64,000 bases of DNA from Wolfiporia cocos (lineage: Eukaryota; Basidiomycota; Agaricomycetes; Polyporales; Phaeolaceae), in contig JACCLO010000019.1 in NCBI GenBank assembly GCA_029448655.1, positions 372,001 to 436,000 of the forward strand. The letters are read 5' to 3'. Positions 1 through 9,434 of the stretch are shown here, piece by piece. The notes beneath the pieces are model-generated. The model made no database searches, was not told the origin of the DNA, and was given only the letters and a program-made list of their open reading frames with translations. The stretch's first letter is position 1, and each line of letters starts with the position of its first letter. The position numbers and the translations under genes are program-made.

Positions 1-317
1 TTGCAGTTGAGCGCAACAAGAGATGAAACACGGAACTACTGTGGTTGGACACAGAATATCAGCTAGAACGAGATGCGGACACAGAGAGTGGGCATAGGGT
101 TGTTATTCATGAAACAGGACCTACGGTTGAGCGGAGGCCCCCTAGAAGTAGAGCGCTGGTAGAACTGTAACACTGTGCGCAGGCGCTGTAGCGCTGCTAA
201 CTAAGCCGAATCACGTGACCAGTGTACTACATACCGGAGTACGCTCATACCACTACACTAACAGGAACAGATCATGTGACTACAATGCATGAGATCCCTG
301 GTTTGACCCAGGGAGGG
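1..317 (-). repeat. Retroelement fragment, inverted copy of part of 16500-16690
   Basis: The first about 170 bases are the reverse complement, with scattered differences, of about 16500-16690. The match ends near an agcgctgg motif and the two copies then diverge. The stretch finishes in a purine-rich gggaggg at 311-317, directly before the TGTTACGG start of the LTR at 318, so it could be the 3' internal end of an element reading rightwards whose body lies outside the window. No coding sequence is visible. Confidence 0.5.
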
Positions 318-947
318 TGTTACGGTTATTTTGATTTTTGAGATACGAACAGAACTCACCACCGGGCGAATACGATACATAGACTTGTTGCACAACCAAC
401 CCCCTGGCTACTCGTGATTCTACTGGGCACATCCCCAGTTGTACTAGCATGTAGGGTGCGTTTCACCTTTGACAGATTCAACTCTGTCTGTGTTTCGTAT
501 CTATCATTTATTAGCTGATAGGTGGCGTTCAACCGCCATCTTCATTCCTATCTATCATTTCGGATATATCACTACATACTTATCAAACATTTGGTACTAT
601 AGCGTAGATAGTATCGGTGACATCTGGGACAGGATCGACCCCTGAAACTTAACGTAGTATATAAACCTATGTACTTACCGTCGAAGCTCTTTAGCTCGAC
701 CTTGTTGTACAAACAAGAAGTCTTATACTTGTTCTCTAACGTAGGAAACTACGCTCAGTATTTCCCGCTCGAGCAACCAAACGACTAAGTCCTCGAAGTG
801 CACACTGACTTCTCGGACTTAGGAATCTCACCTAGGACTTGAAGGCATCTAACGAGCATTTGCCTTTCATATGGCGACGTGCCTACGTGCAGAAGAACAG
901 TTTATATTCGCGACTCGAATATACGAACGGGTATTCGACCCGTAACA
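318..947 (+). repeat. LTR of family A, plus orientation
   Basis: It starts TGTTACGG and ends CCGTAACA, 630 bases, and matches the LTRs of element 1 in the opposite orientation. It carries a TATA box near 656-665, followed by AGCTCGACCTT at 693-703, the presumed transcript start used for self-priming in this family. Just inside the 3' end is the hairpin ACGGGT-attcg-ACCCGT. No 5-base duplication flanks it, and the sequence after 947 is not the complementary primer site. It is either a 3' LTR or a rearranged solo LTR. The 71 bases to the next LTR hold nothing recognisable. Confidence 0.75.
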
Positions 948-1018
948 AAGGCCCCCGTATAGAACGACTGGAACAGGCTTTTCAGTTGGCAAGGGAGCAG
1001 TCGAACACGGTGCGCGCC

Positions 1019-1729
1019 TGTTACGGGTCGAATACCCGTTCGTATATTCGAGTCGCGAATATAGATCGTTCTTCTGCATGTAGGCACGTCGCCGTATGCA
1101 AGGCAAATACTCGTTAGATGCCTTCGGGTCCTAAGTGAAGTCCTTAGGAGATCGGTTAATATCCAATACGCGTTAGAAGATATAATCTGTTCAGGTGCGA
1201 GTCTGATAGAATATAAGACTCGCCTAAGTCCGAGAAGTCAGTGTGCACTTCGAGGACTTAGTCGTTCAGTTGCTCGAGCGAGAAATACTGAGCATAGTTT
1301 CCTATGTTTGAGAACGAGTATAAGACTTCTTGTTTGTACAACAAGGTCGAGCTGAAGAGCCTCGACAATAGGTACATTAGTTTATATACTACGTTGGGTT
1401 TCAGGGGTCAAGTCCGTCCCAGATATCACCGATACTATCTATGCTATAGTAGTAACAAATGTTTGATAGGTATGTAGTGATATACCTGAGACGATAGATA
1501 GGAATGATGGCGGTTGAACGCCATCTATCAGCTAACAAACGATGAACATGAAACGGTGGCAGAGTTGGATCTGCCAAAGATGAAACGTGCCCTATGGACT
1601 AGTACAACTGGGGATGCGCCCAGTAGAATCACGAGTAGCCAGGGGAGTTGGTTGTGCAACAAGTCCCTGTATCGTATTCGCCCAGTGGTGAGTTCTGTCG
1701 ATATTCGAAAAATCAAAATAACCGTAACA
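1019..1729 (-). repeat. 3' LTR of element 1 (family A)
   Basis: In element orientation it starts TGTTACGG at 1729 and ends CCCGTAACA at 1019, 711 bases. It lies next to a purine-rich tract, as expected for a 3' LTR. It lacks the 86-base internal duplication found in the 5' LTR at 15406-15577, so the pair has diverged or exchanged since insertion. Confidence 0.85.
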
Positions 1730-1745
1730 TCAGCCCCTCCCTAAG
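1730..1745 (-). promoter_or_regulatory. Polypurine tract of element 1
   Basis: On the minus strand this reads cttagggaggggctga directly upstream of the 3' LTR. That is the place and composition of the plus-strand primer of an LTR retrotransposon. It fixes the direction of the element. Confidence 0.7.
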
Positions 1746-2645
1746 CATTCGTTGGCCTCGACGAATTTTCCAAGTTCCCCTCTTCAGAGTGCCTCGGCGT
1801 CCTGTTCGTTGTAGATGTCGCCGTTCCCGCTGAGGGACGGGGTCGTAGGAGTTCGCCATACGAAGTGTTGGCAGCATTCATTCTGTCGATGACCTGGTTG
1901 ATTGAGCCCACAAGTTCTGCAAATATAATCGGGGCAGTCGAGGATCCAGTGGTTAGCGGAACCACATTCGACACGGCTGCTTGGGTGAGGGCCTCGCTGG
2001 TACCCGGAGGGAAGGGATATCACGGAGGTATTCATTATGTTGGTACCTCCAGTGGTGAGCGGCTCGGTGGAGGTTTCGTGCGGCCCATGTTGGTAGGGAG
2101 GCGGTGTCTCGTTCGTGCTCCCTCGCACCTCGCTCAAACTCCTCGCGGGTAATACTCTGCACTGAAGGAGATCATCGAATAGGCGGCGTGCTATTTGCTC
2201 TTCGTTATCGCGCTGGGGTATCCCTAGGGCTCGTCGGGCGTGCAGGTGGTTCACGTCTCCCGTTGCCTCCCATACCAGAAATACGTGGCGTCGAGTCTCT
2301 AACTCCTGTTTGGCGGGCCCTCTGAGTCCCGGTAGGCAACGGAAATAATACTCTATCACCCTCCATAAAATCAAATGGGCTTGCAACTCGGCAGTCGTTC
2401 GTCGGGGGTGAAAAAGCGGGCGGGTCGCGGTGTGTATTCGGGTCGACTGGGAGCAACGTGCTCGCGATCCTCGAAGTCGTTGAGCGCGTGTCGTAGTCGG
2501 GCCGTCGTAGTGGCGGCCAATCGGTCGATAAGTCTGTCAGTGAGTAGCTCGAGTCCCTCTCTCTGCGCTCTGATCTGCCCCTCCATTCGGACGAGGTCCT
2601 CGGTGATGTTCTGGTACGAGCTGTAAACGTGGGTAAGGTCCTGCG

Positions 2646-4313
2646 TAACACAAGATAACACTTACTTGTAATAGTTGCTTGGTTTTGCTGGTTAGGCAAG
2701 ATAGTTGACACAAGCGCAACCTTAAGACACACACCGGGGGAAGGTGGATCGCATGAAAGCGCCTTCCTGGTCCGGGCATCTCAAGGCACAAAAGGCCAAG
2801 ACAAGTCTGAGGTTTACGCTCAAGACTGTCCGGCATATATACTCCTAATCTATTTGTACATGTTTGTGTACAGTGGCTCAGAGGCCTCTACATACTGGTA
2901 TCTAACTGGCTATGAACTACGGGCCGGTAATGGCATCGGAGCGCTGGGGTTCGCGAGGATGTCCATGGCGACGTAGCATATAAGGGTCGGATCAAAGGAG
3001 TAGCCAATCTATCGGGTTCGATCAGTGGTTCTCGTCGATCGTGGGTGCGCCGGTAATGGCGGGGTTCTAAGTCCGTGATCGGGCGTGGTCTGCCGCGATC
3101 GGGGTCGTGACGTCATAATGACCGGTGGTCCTCGTCGGTCGGGTCTATGCCAGTAATGGCGGTGGTGATCGGTAGGTTACGTCAATCGGGGTTCTATCAG
3201 TGGTTCTCGTCGATAGGGGTTCTGCCGTGCCAATGGCAGGGTTTATACAAGGTGTGGTCTGGGAGCGCGCGAGCGATCCATGTTCCCAAAGGGTTACGTA
3301 CTAAAGGTCGATCGTTCACGATCCTAGGTTCCGAGGTTCTTGGTACTGAGGAGTGGCAGGAGCGTGGACGCGTAGAGTGTAGGTCTAGTGCCTGTAATGG
3401 CATGGGTTCATGGAGACGGGAGGCGTAGGGTTTGGTTGGTTGGGTGGACGTGGTTTAGTCCTAGCCGTAAGTCTTGGTTAGCGTGAGCCAAAGGTCAGCT
3501 TAACGTGAGCCAAGGGTCGGCTTAGCGTGAGCCAAGGGTCATGTGACTTGTGTGGCTTTATATTGGACTGGACGTGGGGTCCGGGACTAGGGTTCTTAGG
3601 CGTGGCTGGCGATGCTGTTAGCTAGTGCCCGTAGTGGTACATACGTAGGGCTTGGATCTGGCTGAGGCATCGGGTTCCCAGCTTCGGGGGTGCTCTCGGC
3701 AGTCGGAAGAGGTACTGTGCCTAAAGGCTTGAAATTGGCGTGTGACAATAGTTGTAAGAGTTAAGCAGGATACGCGGAGTGGTTAACTCGTAGTATGAAT
3801 GCAATGAATAGAACTGAGGCAATAGCGCTCAGCAAGTCCAGTATATATACATGATAAATAAGACCCCTAACAGTCCTTTTAGATAATACTAATGTCAGTA
3901 TTCGTATGTACAAGTCCCCAGATACCTAAGTACTTAGTAATATGCGATAAATACATATACCGATCAAAACCGGGATATAGGAAGGCGGCATAGGCCGCAC
4001 GAATGGCGTTTTGCGCTCTTTGTCATTACAAAGACGGGGCGTGACCAAAGCCCGGTCCGCTGACGTTCATACGCTGACTGCTTCCGGACGGAATGTCCGA
4101 TTGGCTAGAACTACACATGTGACTGATGGTAACTACTAGTGATAAGATAAGACCGTTGTTACGGGAGATAACGCGGCCATCATTCGGCACGTATGTAACC
4201 GTTAACTTATGAACCAGATAAGCTAGTTATTGGTCTAGAAAGTCGTAGATAATTCGTAGAATTGTCAGAAAAATAGTAAGAAATATCGGGAAACTAGGAG
4301 AATTCTTGTGACA
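2646..4313 (-). mobile_element. Solo LTR of family G inside element 1, itself interrupted
   Basis: It is flanked by the 5-base duplication ctgcg (2641-2645 and 4314-4318). On the minus strand it starts TGTCACAAG and ends CTTGTGTTA. Without the nested LTR at 2706-3747 it is about 621 bases, the same length as the family G LTR at 39701-40321. It splits the third ORF of element 1. Confidence 0.85.
2706..3747. mobile_element. Solo LTR of family I nested in the family G LTR
   Basis: It is 1042 bases, starts TGACACAAG, ends GTGTGACA, and is flanked by atagt (2701-2705 and 3748-3752). Much of it is matched in inverted orientation by the copy at 21067-22644, which broke the epimerase gene. Short repeats of gcgtgagccaag occur near 3480-3540. 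There are no coding features. Confidence 0.85.
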
Positions 4314-4426
4314 CTGCGCGATGTCGAAGAGGGCCGACCAGCCATCAGCTTGGCCAGCAAAAGGTCCCTCGGCCCTGTACCAGAGGAGGGCGTGTCTAAT
4401 CTGCAGATGCTGGGGGGAGTACCTTC

Positions 4427-4776
4427 TTGGTGGCGTACCTCGCGGTCGGCCTTCTCGACGATCTGCATCGCCGGGGGTCGTGGTACGGCGGGGGAGCTGG
4501 TGGCGAGTTGTCGACATACTATTACTGTCCTGTTTTCGAGTGTTGGGGTTGTCCTGACTCTCGTCCTGTGGTAGTCTTTTATCAGCTCCTTGGAGTGCTC
4601 CAAGTTCCCCTCGTCTTCCCATGAGTTGTCGGCCGTGGCATAGCCTTTCCACTTGACGAAGTATTGATGCTTCTTTCTTTGCCATCTGTCAGCCAAGATG
4701 GCTTTGACTTCGTATTCTTCTTGTCACTTGATGATATCAGGTGGCGGCCGTAGGTAATTGGGTCCGTGTACCCTTG
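4427..4776 (-). pseudogene. Chromodomain at the Pol C-terminus of element 1
   Basis: The minus strand reads HGPNYLRPPPDIIK, then an in-frame TGA (4724-4726), then a chromodomain core including YFVKWKGY and NSWEDEGNL, with the aromatic residues expected of a histone-tail reader. In chromoviruses this module targets integration to marked chromatin. The frame joins that of the integrase once the insertion at 4777-7143 is removed. The TGA is consistent with a CGA arginine codon that lost its C. Confidence 0.85.
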
Positions 4777-5022
4777 TGTCACGGTTTTCTACCTGACGTT
4801 GGGACATGGTATTCCCCCGGGGTCGAACCCCGGTCCTCTTGGTTTCTAGTCACGTGTTAGGACTGTTAGATAGTGTAGCGGTTATCTTCCCTACCTTAGT
4901 TGTCACGTTACAGGGACACATGACATAGCTTAGTCAGCGGCATTGCGGAGCCGGCGCACGGACCTTTACTTTAGGGTCGGTACTTACAGTAGTACGGTGC
5001 GCGACACATGTATATAAGCTAG

Positions 5023-6924
5023 TGTCACGGATCACTCCTGGGGGGTATCTGTACATCCCTCGCTATTGGTATTCACAGGCGCCGCTAGGTGCGCGCGCGC
5101 CTTCCTGATCTTCAGCCACCTCCAGCGTCTCCTCCAGCCATATAGATCATCTGACTCAGTAGTTTAGCGCTGTAGGGTAGCGCGCGCCTCATCATACGGA
5201 CACATGATGGTCACATTAGTTACATGTTACGTTACGCTCCCGTGATCCCTTAGTTACGGCGCACAGGCCATTACATTAGGGTAGGATTCGTGCTCTCAAC
5301 GTTCATGCATGTATATATACGACAAGATGGTGGCCTTACAGCCCCATCTTTAGGATTCTCGTCAATGAGCTAACGCTCCTTTCTTATCCTCTGTCTGCGT
5401 GCGCTCGGGCCCGGGGCCCCTCTCGACTAGCTTGTCTGTGTGCCAGCTCAACTCGTCGCCTCTTAGGAGTTCCCCCATGGGATACAGCCGACGTCGCGGT
5501 CTTGCTGGCTTGCGCACCGCCTTGTTAGGCGTTAGGGCCTCCCCAGATGCCTGGGTCCTCACAGACTGGTAAGTCTGTGACATAATCCTAAAGATATTTA
5601 CTCTCCCCTCCGACGCCAACTGCGTTGGGGCCGAGAGGTTTCCACCTACAGGTCGCCATGGCAGCGTGGCGGGGCAGCCGTCGGTAGAAGCGCCGGCGGT
5701 CCGTAGCCTTACGAGCCCCCACGAAACGCTACACCAGGCAAAGCGACCGTAGGGAGTGAATAGACAAGACCGCCCCCCATGAACAACAGGGTAGCGGGAT
5801 CGACCAGGGTAAGCCCCGTTTGAGGACCCGCCGCCATCACCCCTGCAAAGGGAATGCATGCGCGTGTGGAGGTCTAGGGCACCTCGGCCATTATCCCTGG
5901 GCGGCAGGAGCGACTCAAGAACCTTGACCAGTGGGTATGCGAAGGGCTCCGCAAGGATGCCCAACCCCACAACGACCGGTCAACGCGATGAATATGGACA
6001 CGACGCCGACAGAATTGGCCTTTGGGTACGACGGACACGGGTGACAGGCACCCTCAGTGAGTAGCGGCTGGGAGCGACCCTTGCTGGCCGCGAAAACTTC
6101 AACAAAAAACCTAGCTACAAGGCTGTCCCTCTCGACTCGGTGAGTCTTGCCAACTCGATGCCGCGCTGGGTTGGCGTCCCCACCAGCGCGCGTCCTTTTC
6201 TCTTCAACCCTATCCGACGGACGGACCGTCAGAAAACCCGGATGCTCCCTGCTGCGATTGTGACAGGTGGTGCTGGCCCAGCAGTGCCGGGCTCTCTCTT
6301 AACCAACAGGAAGGGATGTCGTAGGACCAACGTCAGAGACGACGTTTTCTCGGAGGGGGGGTAATGTCACGGATCACTCCTGGGGGGTATCTGTACATCC
6401 CTCGCTATTGGTATTCACAGGCGCCGCTAGGTGCGCGCGCGCCTTCCTGATCTTCAGCCACCTCCAGCGTCTCCTCCAGCCATATAGATCATCTGACTCA
6501 GTAGTTTAGCGCTGTAGGGTAGCGCGCGCCTCATCATACGGACACATGATGGTCACATTAGTTACATGTTACGTTACGCTCCCGTGATCCCTTAGTTACG
6601 GCGCACAGGCCATTACATTAGGGTAGGATTCGTGCTCTCAACGTTCATGCATGTATATATACGACAAGATGGTGGCCTTACAGCCCCATCTTTAGGATTC
6701 TCGTCAATGAGCTAACGCTCCTTTCTTATCCTCTGTCTGCGTGCGCTCGGGCCCGGGGCCCCTCTCGACTAGCTTGTCTGTGTGCCAGCTCAACTCGTCG
6801 CCTCTTAGGAGTTCCCCCATGGGATACAGCCGACGTCGCGGTCTTGCTGGCTTGCGCACCGCCTTGTTAGGCGTTAGGGCCTCCCCAGATGCCTGGGTCC
6901 TCACAGACTGGTAAGTCTGTGACA
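5023..6924 (+). mobile_element. Complete miniature LTR retrotransposon, family E copy 1 (TRIM-like)
   Basis: Two LTRs of 560 bases (5023-5582 and 6365-6924), identical as far as I can read, flank a 782-base interior. The target duplication gctag sits at 5018-5022 and 6925-6929. The interior has a primer site (5584-5595) and a polypurine tract ggagggggggtaa ending at 6364. It has no protein I recognise, although a short open stretch (plus strand, about 6140-6364) is shared with copy 2 at 38907-39132. Identical LTRs imply recent insertion. Movement must depend on proteins made elsewhere. Confidence 0.9.
5584..5595 (+). promoter_or_regulatory. Self-priming site of family E copy 1
   Basis: AATCCTAAAGAT begins one base after the 5' LTR and is the exact reverse complement of ATCTTTAGGATT at 5346-5357. 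That 12-mer lies about 34 bases after the TATA box at 5312, where the transcript should begin. The arrangement is that of Tf1/sushi elements, in which the folded 5' end of the RNA primes reverse transcription. Confidence 0.8.
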
Positions 6925-7143
6925 GCTAGCGACTGAGGTCTTACAACCTCAGTCTTGTTATTGTCGACATTGGGGCGTGTCCCACAGCTATCTCCCTCTG
7001 CGTGCTCTGCTGGCCTCGCCATGCTTCTTAGCCTCTGGTCTTACTGAGTAGCCCTCATAGCCAGCGCCATTAGGACGACTTCGGTCCAAGACATTGCGTC
7101 TTGATCCTAGGGCATAAGCCGTACGTCGTGAATAACTGCGTCA

Positions 7144-9434
7144 CCTTGTTTCGTTGAATGGCTTTAGTAAGGCAGCGTGGAAGACCGGATGAATTTTCCA
7201 ATTCGCCGGTAACTGCAGCCGGTATGTCGTGGGTCCCATCTTTTCTGTGATGGTGAAGGGTCCTTCTTTTTTTGGTGCCAGTTTGTTCGATTCATAGGGG
7301 ATCGTTAGGTTCTTGGCGTCGAGCCAGACCTTATCCCCTTTCTCAAGCTTTGGCAGTTCTCTGAGGAACTGCCCTGCCATTCTTTTCTGGGCTAATTCAT
7401 GCGCGATGAATGCCATTTTTCACACCTCTTTGATCTTCTTGATCCTGTCGACCGCTGCCGGGACGTTCCCTATTCTGTCATAGTCTGGGAATCTTCTCGG
7501 GACGTATCCTAAGATCATTTCGAGTGGCGCTGGCCGGTTTTCGGTTCGTCTGGTGTTGTGCGCAAATTCGACGTCAGGCAGTCGTTGTACCCATTGGAAC
7601 GGGTCATTCATGCAATAGATACGAAGGTATACTTGACACAGATGGCTCTGTGGGACTCACCAAGCCAGTATCCTTGCGATGAACTAAGGCGACTAGGTGA
7701 GGTAGAGGTTATCAGACGCAGCAGGAGGTAGGAGGTTCTTCTACGGCGTATGCCGAGAAGAATAGAACTGAAGTTATAGGCCGTCAAGGCCCTACTTATA
7801 TACACATATATAACGGGTCATGTGCTACTGTATAGTGCATGCCCGATAAGGAGTGTGGGCTTGGTTGCCATAAGGGCGACCAAGTGGTATGACTACTCTA
7901 CAAAGGCCGTGGCCCGCCGGTAATGGCCGGGCCAATGGTAAAATAGAGAGCGTGTGGTCTCATCGTAAGATGGACATGTGAAGACGGGCGCAGCCCGGGT
8001 ATAAGGGATGCCGGTTGCCGGATACCGTGAGGTATAATGGCGATTGGCCGGTCATCGTGTGCTGACCAAGGCGGAACGCCGAGGTCGTAATGCTATTGGG
8101 CCAGTAGGCACCGTAGCATGTGATATGTCCGGACCGGAAGGTAACCGGAACATATGGTGGTCTTAGCCATGAGGCGAGGACTGGTGTTTGGGCAACGCCG
8201 TGATGGCAGAAGCCCGGGACTTGGAGAACGCCGAGTCCGTGGGATGGCCGAGAAGGCCGAGCCTATAGCAATATTGCCTTGGTGCTAATATAGTGCTATT
8301 TGGCCGTGTTGCCATTATTATGCGAAGGCGTGGCGCGCCTGAGGTGCCATTGTGATCGAGGATCTTATGGCGGTGGGAAGCCGGGAAGGCCGACCCAATA
8401 GTACAAGGCCGCGAGGCACTGTTTGTACATGTGGACATTATTATGCGAGCGTGCCGCGCTCGGCCTATCATTATGATCTAAGATCTATGACGTGGCTGGT
8501 CTTGCTCTGACGGGCGAGACCATATGGTTTGGCGTTAGCCAAGCGTTAGCTTAGCGTGAGCCAAGGGTTACACTTAGCGTTAGCGAGGCGTGAGCCAAGC
8601 GTGAGTGGCGTAGACGACTTGTAGTTAGACGTATAAATCCCAGGTAAATTGCTATAATCATAGGAAAAATGCTGTAAGCCCCAGATAAATCTGTGACAAT
8701 ACTTCGATCTGTTGGTTCATCCTTTCCGTTTGTCCGTCCGTCTGGGGATGGTATGCTGTACTCATTGCTGACTCCTTTCCCTGCAGCTTGCACAATTCCT
8801 TGAATAGTTCTGATGCGAATTGTGGTCCCCTGTCCGAGATGATTTTTCGGGGGATGCCGTACTGTGAATATATCTTTCGATGGAATATTTCTGCGGCCCC
8901 TTCGCTTGTAATTGTTTTGTCGCATGGGGTGAGAGAGATGGCCTTGGATAGGCCATGGTCGACAATCACCATCATGGAGTCATACTTTCCGACTCTTGGC
9001 AGGTCGGTGACAAAATCGACTGAGCACTGTGAGAAGGGGAGGGCGTCTTCCCATGTCGGTATTGGTTGCAAAGGGGGTTTTAGCGGATTCCTATCAGGTT
9101 TCATCTGTTGACAGATTGCATAGCCCCTGACGTATTCCGCTATCATTGTTCTCATGTCGGGCCACCAAAAGTGGGTCGGAACCTGTACTGTTGTACCCCA
9201 GATCCCAGGGTGTCCGGCCGGGATCGTGTCGTGGTATTTTGAGATGACGTCCCGTCGAAGGCCCTCGTCCCTTGGCACGTACATCCTGCCCCTGTAGAGC
9301 AGTATTCCATCCGTTTGTTGCCATTCATCTGCGGTGGTTCTCGCGGGGAATTTGCCTGTGCCCCCTAGAGCACGGATCGCCTGTTCCGCAGATTCATCTC
9401 GATTGTTGGTGTTCTTGATTCGATAATGATCGGG
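7144..9434 (-). pseudogene. Integrase of element 1
   Basis: This is the catalytic core of a Ty3 integrase: DFVTDLP, IISDRGPQF and STAYHPQTDGQTERMNQ carry the D, D and E residues. The N-terminal zinc site keeps its histidines (AGHPG) but reads GYAICQQ where GC-x2-CQQ is usual, so the first cysteine is tyrosine. A solo LTR (7634-8698) follows the QTERMNQ motif, and the C-terminal part (EKGDKVWLDAKNL, HPVFHAALLKPF) continues to 7144. An in-frame TGA lies at 7420-7422. The link to RNase H needs a frameshift near 9435. Nonfunctional. Confidence 0.85.
7634..8698 (-). mobile_element. Solo LTR (family D) in the integrase
   Basis: It is 1065 bases, flanked by atact (7629-7633 and 8699-8703). It starts TGACACAGA with hairpin CACAGA-tggc-TCTGTG and ends CTGTGACA. 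A TATA-like tract near 7796-7812 and the following gttctattc, read on the minus strand, resemble the promoter end of families G and B, which suggests minus orientation. No coding features. Confidence 0.85.

Larger units (their letters stand above)
1784..4517 (-). pseudogene. Third ORF of element 1: coiled region plus two zinc knuckles
   Basis: An ATG at 4517 overlaps the end of pol in another frame. The reading frame runs to 4319 and, across the LTR inserted at 2646-4313, continues from 2640 (joint LFDIAQ-DLTHVYSS). A glutamate- and arginine-rich, probably helical stretch follows (about 2640-2470). After a frameshift near 2400 comes a C-terminal part with two zinc knuckles (CGSANHWILDCP and CRTCGLNQPGHRQNEC, about 1985-1860). 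It ends just before the purine tract. Its position after the chromodomain resembles that of an env or accessory gene, but it has no membrane segment, and nucleic-acid binding is the only function the motifs suggest. I do not recognise a named family. Confidence 0.6.
4777..7143 (+). mobile_element. Solo LTR (family F) in pol, with a miniature element nested in it
   Basis: It is flanked by ccttg (4772-4776 and 7144-7148). It starts TGTCACGGTTTT, ends CTGCGTCA, and is about 460 bases net. A TATA-like tatataag lies at 5011-5018, just before the point where the miniature element entered. It separates the integrase tail from the chromodomain. A short palindromic ccggggtcgaaccccgg at about 4817-4833 resembles a tRNA T-arm, but no tRNA surrounds it. 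Confidence 0.8.

Noticed and set aside
3741..4313. LTR at 3748-4313 as the 3' LTR of element 1
   Set aside because: It has its own 5-base duplication (ctgcg at 2641 and 4314), no purine tract beside it, and ORF sequence of element 1 continues on its far side.
4806..4890. Possible tRNA: ccggggtcgaaccccgg resembles a T-arm and tagtgtagcggttatct resembles a D-arm
   Set aside because: The two motifs are on opposite strands and no acceptor or anticodon stem can be formed around either one. It lies inside a solo LTR.
5362..5970. 202-residue minus-strand ORF over the family E LTR and interior
   Set aside because: It spans the LTR end, the primer site and the interior, is not kept open in copy 4, and has no recognisable domain; it is a shadow of the non-coding element.
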